Shown here piece by piece: positions 16,944 to 24,830 of a DNA stretch of 64,000 bases; positions within the stretch are counted from its first letter, which is position 1; each line of letters starts with the position of its first letter. The notes beneath the pieces were generated by a model. That model was given only the letters and a program-made list of their open reading frames with translations. It made no database searches and was not told the DNA's origin. The stretch lies in the NCBI GenBank assembly GCA_900468805.1, contig UEIF01000012.1:124001-188000 (forward strand). The letters run 5' to 3'. The position numbers and the translations under genes were made by a program. This stretch comes from Hyphomicrobiales bacterium. GTDB lineage: Bacteria; Pseudomonadota; Alphaproteobacteria; Rhizobiales; Rhizobiaceae.

Positions 16944-18155
16944 TTAGTTGCTGCCGGCATCGGCTTTGATGTCGATGCTCGGCTGGACGGACATGCCGGG
17001 GCGCAGGTCGCCCTTTTCGGCGGCATCGCCATCAAGCACGATCTTCACCGGGATGCGCTGAACGACTTTGGTGAAGTTGCCGGTGGCGTTGTCGGGCGGC
17101 AGCAGCGCGAATTCCTGGCCGCTCGCCGGCGACAGGCTATCGACATGGCCGCGATAGGTGCGACCCGGGAACATATCGACCTCGATATCAACAGGCTGGC
17201 CTGCACGGACATCGGTCAGCTGCGTTTCCTTGTAGTTGGCGACGATATAGGCCGCCGTTGTCGGCACCACTGCCATCAGCTGGGTGCCGGCCTGGACATA
17301 TTGGCCGACGCGCAGCGTGCGGTTGCCGATCGTGCCGTCGACGGGCGCGACGATCGTCGCATAGGAGAGGTTGAGCTCGGCCTGATGCGCGACGGCCTGG
17401 TCATGGGCAAGTGTCGCCCTGGCCTGTGCAAGCTCGGCGTTCAGAAGCTCGACCTGCTTCGTTGCGGCATCGAGGGCAGCACTGTCGCGTACGATCGTTG
17501 CTTGGGCGGCGGCGATTGCCGAGGCTGCCTGCTGGGCGGTCTGAACCGGCGCATAGCCGTTGGTAGCGAGGTTCGTATAGCGCTTGTTGTTCTGCTCCGC
17601 GAAGGTCTCGTTGGCCCGGTCAACGTCGAGCGTGGCACGGGCAGCCGCAATGGTCGACTGCTGGATATCGAGCGAAGCCTGCTTGGCGCTGACGGTGGCG
17701 TCAGCAGCGGCGACGTCGGCTTTCGCCTGATCGAGCGCGGTGCGGAAATCGCGGTCATCGATGCGGGCAAGCGGCTGGCCGGCTTTCACCGTTTCATTGT
17801 CGCTGACGAGGACCTCGGAAAGATAACCCGAGACCTTCGGTGCGACTGTGGTGCTGTCTGCCTTGACATAGGCATCGTCAGTCGAGACCTCGAAGCGGCC
17901 GACCGTCCAGTAATTGTGCCCGTAATAGGCGGCTGCGGCGATGATGGCGGTGGCAGCCACACCAATCAGCAGGGAGCGGCCACCGCGCTTGCGGGCCGGT
18001 GCTTCTGCGGTCGGAGCGGTGACGGCGGGCTCAGTGACAGGCGGCATCTTGCCGGCATCGAGGGTCGTGGGCGTGGCTTCCGCTGCCGTTTTGCTGACCG
18101 ACGCATCGGCTGGAGCGGCATTGTTGTTCAGGGCATGCAGCTTGTTGACGGACAT
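16944..18155 (-). CDS. emrA: HlyD-family membrane fusion protein, EmrA-like
   Basis: 403 residues. A polar start is followed by one transmembrane anchor (SLLIGVAATAIIAAAAYYGH, near residues 65-84), then the biotinyl-lipoyl-like half TDDAYVKADSTTVAPKVSGY, a long alanine/glutamine-rich coiled coil (about residues 140-260) and the second half YATIVAPVDGTIGNRTLRVG. This is the periplasmic adaptor of EmrAB-type pumps. AGGAGAGAG lies just before ATG 18155. Gene order A then B on the minus strand indicates one operon, transcribed divergently from the TetR gene. Confidence 0.92.
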   Translation of the reverse strand: MSVNKLHALNNNAAPADASVSKTAAEATPTTLDAGKMPPVTEPAVTAPTAEAPARKRGGRSLLIGVAATAIIAAAAYYGHNYWTVGRFEVSTDDAYVKADSTTVAPKVSGYLSEVLVSDNETVKAGQPLARIDDRDFRTALDQAKADVAAADATVSAKQASLDIQQSTIAAARATLDVDRANETFAEQNNKRYTNLATNGYAPVQTAQQAASAIAAAQATIVRDSAALDAATKQVELLNAELAQARATLAHDQAVAHQAELNLSYATIVAPVDGTIGNRTLRVGQYVQAGTQLMAVVPTTAAYIVANYKETQLTDVRAGQPVDIEVDMFPGRTYRGHVDSLSPASGQEFALLPPDNATGNFTKVVQRIPVKIVLDGDAAEKGDLRPGMSVQPSIDIKADAGSN

Positions 18156-18222
18156 CGTCTCTCTCCTGGTGGAAGGTCGCTGTCGTCTCGGCCGCGGCCT
18201 TGAATCTGGCCCAAGTCCAATT

Positions 18223-18285
18223 TAGGAAACTTGATGTTTTCCAAAATATGAGCTAAAAGGGAGAAGTCAACAAGAATTTGGAAAA
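18223..18285. promoter_or_regulatory. Divergent emrAB/tetR control region with GGAAAA-type inverted repeats
   Basis: GGAAAC at 18225-18230 and GTTTTCC at 18236-18242 form one imperfect inverted repeat, and TTTTCCAAAA (18237-18246) is mirrored by TTTGGAAAA (18277-18285). The last arm ends five bases before the TetR start codon. TetR-type repressors usually bind such repeats between themselves and the pump they control; binding here is inference. Confidence 0.45.
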
Positions 18286-18290
18286 TTGAG

Positions 18291-18938
18291 ATGGTCCAAA
18301 ATCACAATATCGAGAAGAAGCCGCGTGGCAGGCCGCAGGTGCGTTGTGACGAGGATACGCGCAGCGTGCTCATCGAGGCCGCCAACAGGCAGTTTCACGA
18401 GAACGGGTATGCCGCCGTCAGCATCGCCGCGATCGCCCAAGAAGCCGGCGTTTCGACGAAGACGCTCTATCGCCTCTTTCCAACGAAGGCAGATCTATTT
18501 TCCGAAATGGTCTCGGATCGCACCGGACGCTTCCTCTTGGCGCTCGACCCCGGCACACTGGCGACGGCCGAGCTCCGCCAGGGGCTGGAGCGCATGCTGA
18601 TGGCCTATGGCATGCTGACGCTTTCACAGGACACGATCACGATTACCCGGCTCGTCATCGGCGAATCCGACCGCTTCCCCGAACTCGCCACCTCCTTCTA
18701 CGAAAAGGCGATCGTCCGAACCAACACGTCGATGGAAAACTGGCTGAGCCGTCAGGTGGAACGCGGGCTGATCAAGCTTGAAGACCCGCACGCCGCTTGC
18801 GGTATGTTGCGGGGCATGATGATCATGGAACCCCAGCGCGCCGCCATGCTGCGCCAGCTGCCCGCACCCAACATCGAGGAGATCGCCGCAAGGGCAAGAA
18901 TGTGCGCGGATATCTTTCTAAAGGGATGCTCTGTTTAG
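18291..18938 (+). CDS. TetR/AcrR-family repressor of the divergent EmrAB pump
   Basis: 215 residues. The N-terminal DNA-binding domain reads RSVLIEAANRQFHENGYAAV then IAAIAQEAGVSTKTLYRLFP, the classic TetR helix-turn-helix, with KADLFSEMV after it. The C-terminal ligand domain is of the AcrR_C-like type (RLVIGESDRFPELATSFYEK). The lysine/arginine-rich start KKPRGRPQVR is common in this subgroup. It is divergent from emrA, so a drug-responsive repressor is the simplest reading. Confidence 0.9.
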   Translation: MVQNHNIEKKPRGRPQVRCDEDTRSVLIEAANRQFHENGYAAVSIAAIAQEAGVSTKTLYRLFPTKADLFSEMVSDRTGRFLLALDPGTLATAELRQGLERMLMAYGMLTLSQDTITITRLVIGESDRFPELATSFYEKAIVRTNTSMENWLSRQVERGLIKLEDPHAACGMLRGMMIMEPQRAAMLRQLPAPNIEEIAARARMCADIFLKGCSV

Positions 18939-19074
18939 GGACATGGGAAATGCGGGTCTGAATGCAGGCTTCCCCAGAACACGGCGCGGCAGTTCCTACC
19001 CCTGAAAATCGTCTCGCTGTCATCTACGCAAGTGACCGCCCACCGTCAAATACAAGACCCGACGAGGAGGAAGG

Positions 19075-19146
19075 ATGACGAACGCATCGTCATTGCCAAT
19101 CGTCCCGATCACGGTGTTGTTGCTCCTAGTCCTCATGCTCATTTGA
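19075..19146 (+). CDS. 23-aa hydrophobic peptide (possible small membrane protein)
   Basis: ATG 19075 is preceded by the unusually strong ribosome site GAGGAGGAAGG. The frame codes for a short polar start (MTNASSLP) and then a run of I, V, L and M residues long enough to span a membrane once, ending at TGA 19144-19146. Size and hydrophobicity match small membrane peptides such as KdpF-like pump accessories or type I toxins. It sits 137 bases after the TetR gene and 226 before the next gene. Codon bias cannot be judged on so short a frame, so this is a candidate only. The rest of 18939-19372 shows nothing clear. Confidence 0.4.
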   Translation: MTNASSLPIVPITVLLLLVLMLI

Positions 19147-19372
19147 TCCGGCTTGGATATATGCTGCCGGGCGCGTCCGATCGCGTTGTGTCCTCTGTTC
19201 TCTGAGAGGTCTCTCCTCCCGCGCTCAATGGCGGTCTGTTTGCTTTGGCCAGATTGCAAGCATAACCTCGTGGGAAACTGTTGCGCACTCATCCTTTCGG
19301 ATGGCCGTCGATGTGCCAAATTGCTATTGCCGCGGGCCTTGGCCATGATGGGCCACAAGGGACGGACAAGCC

Positions 19373-19663
19373 ATGCAGTCACGCAGAGATATCGCAGACC
19401 GGGCGATCGCCCGGGCCCGAGCCCGCGGGCTGCCGATCGACACCGACCCGCAAATTCTTGCACTCATCGACCAGTGGGCCGAAGGGGCAATCGACGCAGC
19501 CGAGATGCGCCGACGCTACTGCGTGCGGCTCGCCGAACGGGCCGAAGCAAGTCGAATGAGACTAAAGAAACAACCGAGCAATGCCGGCGAGGCCGATTGG
19601 CCGGTGTTTCCACTTGACGACACGACAGATACTGCCGACAAACCCGGTCCTGAGTTCGAATAG
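19373..19663 (+). CDS. Hypothetical 96-aa protein, possible antitoxin-like partner
   Basis: A charged, mostly helical protein: RDIADRAIARARARGLPI, DPQILALIDQWAEGAIDAAE, then MRRRYCVRLAERAEASR and an acidic tail. I do not recognise a named family. The run of helices with a conserved-looking W and an RRRYC motif resembles small proteins found beside addiction modules in rhizobia, and it is followed 31 bases later by a BrnA-like antitoxin gene, which supports a shared function. Start ATG 19373. Confidence 0.55.
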   Translation: MQSRRDIADRAIARARARGLPIDTDPQILALIDQWAEGAIDAAEMRRRYCVRLAERAEASRMRLKKQPSNAGEADWPVFPLDDTTDTADKPGPEFE

Positions 19664-19694
19664 TCGGGCTCGAAAATCAGGAAGAAGAACGCGC

Positions 19695-19925
19695 ATGCGC
19701 ACGCCGAGACGCCCCGCTAACCCGCATGAAGCGGCCGAGGCCCTGTTCAAACCCGTCAAGAGATCAGCGACACCAGCCGTCGAGCGGCCCGCTCTGCCGA
19801 ACGCGAAGGAGCTTGTGACCTTGAAGCTCGACAGCGAGGTTCTCGCCCATTTCCAGGCCGGCGGTCCAGGTTGGCAAGAGCGCATCAACGACGCGTTGCG
19901 GGCAGCCATTCTCAACAAGGACTGA
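19695..19925 (+). CDS. BrnA-like antitoxin (DUF4415 family), no adjacent BrnT seen
   Basis: 76 residues. The C-terminal half (VTLKLDSEVLAHFQAGGPGW followed by QERINDALRAAIL) is the BrnA-type ribbon-helix-helix DNA-binding motif; GPGWQ is the turn most typical of this family. The basic N-terminus (MRTPRRPANPHEAAEALFKP) is variable. In type II systems BrnA follows the toxin gene brnT, and a DUF4415 protein binds both toxin and promoter. No BrnT-like frame is visible up- or downstream; the preceding gene is not BrnT. Start at ATG 19695 with AGGAAGAAG before it. Confidence 0.72.
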   Translation: MRTPRRPANPHEAAEALFKPVKRSATPAVERPALPNAKELVTLKLDSEVLAHFQAGGPGWQERINDALRAAILNKD

Positions 19926-20014
19926 CCGCACTTTGGTGACGACGCGTCGGGTGCCTTTTTTTGGAGAACCGCCGCAAAATCGCGACGGTACCCAAAGCGA
20001 ATTTCCGCGACGCG

Positions 20015-20587
20015 TCAGGCCGCCAGAACCCCCGCCTTTTTCGCCGTCCAGGTGGCGATCACGTCCATCAGCGTTGGCGACAGGCAATCGTAAGGCTCAA
20101 GTCCAACATCCTTGAGATGCGACCGCACGACGACCATCTTCCCAGGGTCGTATCCGCTTTCGATAATGGACGATACGAAGGCCGCAAAGCCCGGTCCTGC
20201 CCAGCCTTTTTCCTGGAACCGTTCGGGGTGGACGAAGGAAAGTCCCTGGAAAGCATGCTCGCGCTCGACTGGCCCGTACATGTGAACCCCGCAATCCTTG
20301 CAGGCATGGCGCTGGATCAGCGCGGACGCGTCGACGACCGCCAGCTTGTTTCCATTCTCCAGAACCTCGACGTTCTGCGTCGGAGTCACGGCAACCACCG
20401 AAAAGACCGCACCCTTCGGCTTCCAGCATTTCGTGCAGCCACAGGCATGGTTATGGGCGATATCGCCCTTGATGCGGACTTTGACCGGGTTGCTCGCGCA
20501 GTTGCACACGAGCGTGCCCCCGACAAATGACGCATCGGTCGCCCGGTATCCGGAATCCACGATCGGGTGGATCGCTACATTGTTCAT
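20015..20587 (-). CDS. gfa: Gfa, S-(hydroxymethyl)glutathione synthase (glutathione-dependent formaldehyde-activating enzyme)
   Basis: 190 residues, the family's usual size. All zinc-binding cysteines are present in the expected spacing: C28-x-C30, then C49-x-C51-xx-C54, then C96-xx-C99. The protein promotes condensation of formaldehyde with glutathione, the first step of glutathione-dependent formaldehyde oxidation. Usually the next enzyme, AdhC/FrmA dehydrogenase, is nearby; it is not here. The gene stands alone on the minus strand, converging on the antitoxin gene. Confidence 0.9.
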   Translation of the reverse strand: MNNVAIHPIVDSGYRATDASFVGGTLVCNCASNPVKVRIKGDIAHNHACGCTKCWKPKGAVFSVVAVTPTQNVEVLENGNKLAVVDASALIQRHACKDCGVHMYGPVEREHAFQGLSFVHPERFQEKGWAGPGFAAFVSSIIESGYDPGKMVVVRSHLKDVGLEPYDCLSPTLMDVIATWTAKKAGVLAA

Positions 20588-20969
20588 GCGTTGTCTCCTT
20601 CCCTTCCTGGGCCGAGGCGGGATGCCGCGGCCAAGCCCTGTGTCATCGCGCAGATCACTAGACGGGGAGCGCGAGATTTATTGCCTCATCGGGTGAGTAT
20701 ATCACCACGTCGCCGATATCGTCCGCTCCTCTGAGCGGTCGACGCAGTCAACATTCCTCTTTGCCGTGCAAAGCGCGTTGTCCCACTCGTCGGCTTTCGC
20801 CGTTTCTTGTCATTTGATGTCGGCTACGTGTCGACTGACGAATTTATGTCAACAGCGGGCCGACAAACTCAAGCGGAAAAATTGCATTGCCGCCAACCCG
20901 ATTTTCTGGCCCAATGCCGCTTATGCGAGCGAAAGGGACTTAACCGACTGACGAGACTGAGGTTCTCTC
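20588..20969. other. 382-base stretch without an intact gene
   Basis: Between gfa and the GntR-like fragment. Short frames exist but show no family resemblance and are broken by stops. The stretch may be decayed sequence belonging with the regulator remnant that follows, plus the gfa promoter. Confidence 0.4.
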
Positions 20970-21140
20970 TTGACCGACGAGCGCAGCCTGATGCTTGAAG
21001 CGATCCGGGATCGGAACGTCGATCTTGCCGATGAGCTGGCTCACGCAGATACGCGGCAATTCCAGGACAATTTCATCAACTTCATGCGAGAAAACTATAC
21101 GACCGACGTGACGCTCGGACCTCTCAGGGCTGCGGAGTAG
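20970..21140 (+). pseudogene. C-terminal remnant of a GntR-family (FCD-domain) regulator
   Basis: 56 codons from a TTG at 20970. The segment LMLEAIRDRNVDLADELAHA, then DTRQFQDNFINFMREN, matches the last helices of FCD-type GntR regulators (ligand domain), with no DNA-binding domain upstream: stops lie in frame at 20949-20951 and 20958-20960. The TAG at 21138-21140 is only three bases before the ATG of the ProC-like gene, so the remnant may still be transcribed with it. It may once have been the regulator of that gene. The alternative, a real 56-aa protein, is less likely. Confidence 0.6.
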
Positions 21141-21143
21141 GCC

Positions 21144-21926
21144 ATGACAATCACAAGCATCGGCTTCGTCGGAACGGGGGCCATCAGCGAGGCTATGGTG
21201 CGCGGTCTTCTCGCCGAACCGGCCTTTGCATCACAGGTCTATCTCTCCCCTCGCAACCCCGACACGGCGGGTCGGCTTGCATCCGAATTCCATGCAGTCG
21301 CGGTCGCGTCGGACAACCAAACGGTCGTCGATCGCAGTGACATCGTCGTACTGGCGATACGCCCGCAGATCGCCCGGGAGGTCGTCGGCGATCTCGTCTT
21401 TCGGGACGGTCAGTCAGTGATCAGCCTCGTCGCGGCGACCGAGAGGCAGACCCTGCTGGACTGGATCGGAGCAGACGTGCATCTGGTCCAGGCAATCCCC
21501 CTGCCCTTCGTCGCCGGAAGGCAGGGCGTCACTGCGATCTATCCTCCCGACACGAGCGTCGCGGCACTCTTCGGTGTCCTTGGCAGTGCCGTGCAATGCG
21601 CATCGAGGAAGGAATACGATCTTCTTGCGGCCACGAGCGCGCTGATGTCGACCTACTTCGGCGTGATGGAAATCACAACGGCATGGCTCGAGGAGAATGG
21701 GTTGGAGAAATCGAAGGCGAAGGCCTATCTCGCGCCTCTCTTCGAAAGCTTGGCAAGGCGGGCAAGCGAGAACTCGGAGGCGGATTTCTCCGACCTCAGC
21801 CGCGCGTTCGCCACCAAGGGCGGGCTCAACGAACAGGTTCTAACAGACTTCGAGACCATGGGTGGACGCTTCGCCCTGCATACAGCACTCGACCGGGTGC
21901 TCGCGCGCATCGAGGGTCAATCCTAG
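21144..21926 (+). CDS. Pyrroline-5-carboxylate reductase-like NAD(P)-binding protein
   Basis: 260 residues. The N-terminal Rossmann motif is IGFVGTGAISEAMVRGLL, followed by VVLAIRPQIAREVV and the helical dimerisation domain of the ProC family (FATKGGLNEQVLTDFE replaces the usual TSPGGTT-containing segment). ProC makes proline from pyrroline-5-carboxylate, but the divergence at that segment suggests a different imine or keto substrate. It follows a GntR fragment and overlaps by four bases, tail to tail, the PuuR-like regulator gene. Metabolism of a cyclic imine formed from a diamine or omega-amino acid fits the neighbourhood but is inferred. Confidence 0.75.
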   Translation: MTITSIGFVGTGAISEAMVRGLLAEPAFASQVYLSPRNPDTAGRLASEFHAVAVASDNQTVVDRSDIVVLAIRPQIAREVVGDLVFRDGQSVISLVAATERQTLLDWIGADVHLVQAIPLPFVAGRQGVTAIYPPDTSVAALFGVLGSAVQCASRKEYDLLAATSALMSTYFGVMEITTAWLEENGLEKSKAKAYLAPLFESLARRASENSEADFSDLSRAFATKGGLNEQVLTDFETMGGRFALHTALDRVLARIEGQS

Positions 21927-22471
21927 AACGTCGGCGGTGTGCAGGCGCTGATAACCTCACAGGGCACCGGGCCGACGCATCTGAAGCGATGCGGGCGTCG
22001 ACTCTCGAAATAGTAAGCGTCCCCCGGACCAAGGATCCGACGCTCGTTGTCGACGGTAACCTCCAGTCTTCCGGAAAGGACGATCCCGCCTTCCTCCCCC
22101 TCGTGGACCAGCGCAACCTTCCCGGTGTCGGCGCCGGGCTGATAACATTCCCTCAGCATCTGCAGACTTCGGCCGAACATGCTCTCGCCGACCTGCCGGT
22201 AGGAGATTCCTCCCTTGCCGATCTCGACCAGTTCCTCCGCCGCATAGAACGCCTTCCTCGGCGCCTCCGGCTTGAGAGCGAAGAATTCGGCCAGCCCGAT
22301 CGGTATCCCATCCAGGATGCGCTTCAACGCACCCACCGAGGGATTCGAGCTGTTCGATTCGATCAATGAGATCGTCGAGTTCGGAACTCCGGTCTTCTTC
22401 GCCAGCTCACGCTGGGACATGTTATGGGCGGTGCGCACGTGGCGCAGGCGATTTCCGATATCGAAGGACAT
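21923..22471 (-). CDS. XRE-cupin transcriptional regulator, PuuR-like
   Basis: 182 residues. N-terminal XRE helix-turn-helix (RLRHVRTAHNMSQRELAKKT then NSTISLIESN) followed by a C-terminal cupin (VALVHEGEEGGIVLSGRLEV, then LGPGDAYYFESRRPHRF). This architecture is that of PuuR, the repressor of putrescine utilisation, and related amino-acid regulators. It is divergent from the aminotransferase gene at 22611, whose promoter it likely controls, and its stop overlaps the stop of the ProC-like gene. Confidence 0.87.
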   Translation of the reverse strand: MSFDIGNRLRHVRTAHNMSQRELAKKTGVPNSTISLIESNSSNPSVGALKRILDGIPIGLAEFFALKPEAPRKAFYAAEELVEIGKGGISYRQVGESMFGRSLQMLRECYQPGADTGKVALVHEGEEGGIVLSGRLEVTVDNERRILGPGDAYYFESRRPHRFRCVGPVPCEVISACTPPTF

Positions 22472-22610
22472 GAGCGTTGTTCTTGTTGTTCAGAATAGCC
22501 AAAATCCTAGATTCGAAATGCCGTTTTTTCAATGGGTTATATCAGAGAAGAAAAGGGCTTGTTCGGTCATGGAAATACTTGAAGTGTTCGTCGAGCCGAA
22601 GGAGAGCACA

Positions 22611-23945
22611 ATGGATCAGATCAACATGACGAACGCGCCCATACTCGATAACTTCTGGATGCCGTTCACGGCAAACAGGCAGTTCAAAGCCGCACCGCGT
22701 CTCCTCGCATCTGCCGAGGGCATGTACTACACCGACGTCGACGGCAACCGCGTTCTCGACGGAACAGCGGGCCTCTGGTGCTGCAACGCCGGCCACGGGC
22801 GCAAAAAAATCTCGCAGGCGGTGGAACGCCAGCTCTCGACGATGGACTTTGCCCCGACATTCCAGATGGGGCATCCGATCGCCTTCGACTTCGCCGCCAA
22901 GTTGGCGAAGATTGCCCCCGGTGGTGCCGACGCCAAGCTTGATCGTGTCTTTTTCACGGGCTCCGGATCGGAATCGGTCGACACTGCCTTGAAAATCGCA
23001 ATCGCCTATCAGCGGGCGATCGGCCAGGGCAGCCGCACGCGCCTCATCGGCCGCGAGAAGGGCTATCACGGCGTCGGCTTCGGCGGCATTTCAGTCGGCG
23101 GCCTCGTCAACAATCGCCGGATGTTTCCGCAGATTCCCGCCGATCACATGCGTCATACGCTCGACGTAGAGCGCAACGCATTCTCGAAAGGTCTGCCGGA
23201 ACGTGGCGTCGAGCTCGCCGACGATCTCGAACGTCTCGTCCAGCTACACGGCGCCGAAACCATCGCCGCCGTGATTGTCGAGCCGATGTCCGGCTCGGCG
23301 GGCGTCATCCTTCCTCCAAAGGGATACCTGCAGAAACTGCGCGCAACCGCCGACAAGTATGGCATCCTGCTGATCTTCGATGAGGTGATCACCGGGTTCG
23401 GCCGTCTCGGAACGCCGTTCGCAACAGACTATTTTGGCGTCGTTCCTGATCTCGTCACGACGGCAAAGGGCCTGACGAACGGCACGATTCCTATGGGCGC
23501 CGTCTTCGCCAGCCGGAAGATCTACGACGGCCTCATGGCCGGTCCGGAAAACGCGATCGAGCTCTTCCACGGCTACACCTATTCCGGCCACCCGGTCGCA
23601 TGCGCCGCGGGCATTGCGACCCTCGACATCTACGAGGAGGAAGGATTGCTGACCCGCGCTGCGGATCTTGCGGACTATTGGCAGGATGCATTGCATTCAC
23701 TGAAGGACCATCCTCACGTTGTCGACATCCGCAACCTTGGCCTTGTCGGTGCGGTGGAACTCGCGCCTCGCGACGGAGCGCCGGGAACGCGGGTCTACGA
23801 CGTCTTTGTCGACTGCTTCAAGAAGGGGCTGCTGATCCGCGTGACCGGCGACATCGTCGCGCTCTCTCCGCCGCTGATCGTCGAGAAGAGCGAGATCGAC
23901 ACGATCGTCTCTACGATCGGCGACGCACTGAGCCGCGCGGCTTGA
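22611..23945 (+). CDS. Omega-amino acid--pyruvate aminotransferase (beta-alanine/GABA type, class III PLP)
   Basis: 444 residues. Class III aminotransferase motifs are complete: FTGSGSESVDTALKIA for cofactor phosphate, EKGYHGVGFGG, LIFDEVITGFGRLG with the PLP-binding Asp, and TTAKGLTNGTIPMGAV with the Schiff-base Lys. N-terminal NFWMPFTANRQFKAAPR and GLWCCNAGHGR are characteristic of omega-amino-acid:pyruvate transaminases, which use beta-alanine, GABA or amines with pyruvate. Start at ATG 22611 with AAGGAG six bases before it, although the frame is open further up. Regulation by the divergent PuuR-like protein is likely. Confidence 0.9.
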   Translation: MDQINMTNAPILDNFWMPFTANRQFKAAPRLLASAEGMYYTDVDGNRVLDGTAGLWCCNAGHGRKKISQAVERQLSTMDFAPTFQMGHPIAFDFAAKLAKIAPGGADAKLDRVFFTGSGSESVDTALKIAIAYQRAIGQGSRTRLIGREKGYHGVGFGGISVGGLVNNRRMFPQIPADHMRHTLDVERNAFSKGLPERGVELADDLERLVQLHGAETIAAVIVEPMSGSAGVILPPKGYLQKLRATADKYGILLIFDEVITGFGRLGTPFATDYFGVVPDLVTTAKGLTNGTIPMGAVFASRKIYDGLMAGPENAIELFHGYTYSGHPVACAAGIATLDIYEEEGLLTRAADLADYWQDALHSLKDHPHVVDIRNLGLVGAVELAPRDGAPGTRVYDVFVDCFKKGLLIRVTGDIVALSPPLIVEKSEIDTIVSTIGDALSRAA

Positions 23946-23951
23946 CTTCGA

Positions 23952-23985
23952 TTGCGGCGGGGTCGGACGACCGGCCTCGCCGCAA
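23952..23985. terminator. GC-rich hairpin after the aminotransferase gene
   Basis: TTGCGGCG at the left pairs exactly with CGCCGCAA at the right, with partial pairing of GGTC/GGCC inside. It starts seven bases after the stop codon. There is no T run, so termination efficiency is uncertain. Confidence 0.45.
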
Positions 23986-24047
23986 GCAACACATGCATGC
24001 CACTACGCCCCGCAGTGTGCGTGGAGCGCCGGGCTTTCGATGGCTGA

Positions 24048-24830
24048 TCAGGTGTTTCTTGCCTCGTCGGCTGTCCGCGCACTCTCTCGCGTGCCGGAAA
24101 CGATAATCTCCAGCACTTCATGCTCGTCGGTATTCCTGATGTAGCGATCGCCGACATATTCGCCGCGCTTGAGCACCATGACGCGGTCACCCACGGCAAA
24201 AATATCGACCAGACGGTGTGAGATGATGATCTGGGCGACGCCCTGCTTCTTCAGTTCCAGCATGGTTTCGAGCAACCGTTCCGTCGCCATTACGGAAAGG
24301 TTGGCGGTCGGCTCGTCGAGGATCACGACGCGCGGCTCGAACGAGATTGCGCGGGCGATCGCGACGGATTGCTGGCGGCCGCCCGACAGGCTTTCGACCT
24401 TCTGATAGACGGAGTTCACGTCGACCTTGAGCCGTTTCAGAACGCTGTCGGCTTCCGCATACATCTTCCGCCTGTTGACGAAAGGGCCTTTGAGCGGCCA
24501 GCGGCCAAGGAAGATGTTCTGGCCGACATCCATGTTGCCGCAGAGCGCGAAATCCTGGTAGATCATCTCGATGCCGACGTCGCGGCTCTCGTGCGGGCTC
24601 TTGAACCGCACCGGTTGCCCGGCAACGAGGATATCGCCCGCATCACGCTGATAAGCACCGGTCAGGATCTTCATGAGCGTCGATTTGCCGGCGGAGTTGT
24701 CGCCGACCAGCCCGAGGATCTCACCGGGATAAAGCGTCAGATCGACCTTGCGAAGCGCCTGCACGGCCCCGAAGGCTTTTTCGATGCCCCGCATCTCCAC
24801 GATCGGCGCGGATGGTGTCACGTCAGCCAT
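24048..24830 (-). CDS. Sugar ABC transporter ATP-binding protein (single-domain, FrcA/RbsA-like)
   Basis: 260 residues, one ABC domain. Walker A reads GDNSAGKST, slightly off the common GENGAGKST of this family; Q-loop EMIYQDFALCGNMDVGQN; signature ESLSGGRQQSVAIARA; Walker B VVILDEPTANLSV, where Asn-Leu-Ser replaces the more usual AALG segment. RbsA-type proteins carry two such domains; this one has a single domain, as in FrcA. Its start overlaps the end of the permease gene by eight bases, so the order binding protein, permease, ATPase forms one minus-strand operon. Confidence 0.9.
   Translation of the reverse strand: MADVTPSAPIVEMRGIEKAFGAVQALRKVDLTLYPGEILGLVGDNSAGKSTLMKILTGAYQRDAGDILVAGQPVRFKSPHESRDVGIEMIYQDFALCGNMDVGQNIFLGRWPLKGPFVNRRKMYAEADSVLKRLKVDVNSVYQKVESLSGGRQQSVAIARAISFEPRVVILDEPTANLSVMATERLLETMLELKKQGVAQIIISHRLVDIFAVGDRVMVLKRGEYVGDRYIRNTDEHEVLEIIVSGTRESARTADEARNT

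Noticed and set aside
16293..18203. A 636-codon open frame antisense to the emrAB-like genes
   Set aside because: It runs opposite to two well-recognised genes, is rich in D, G and R in low-complexity fashion and has no domain; a shadow of GC-rich codon bias.
19640..19672. GTTCGAAT-like string resembling a tRNA T-arm near 19655-19663
   Set aside because: No acceptor stem, anticodon arm or D-arm can be built around it, and it lies at the end of a coding frame.
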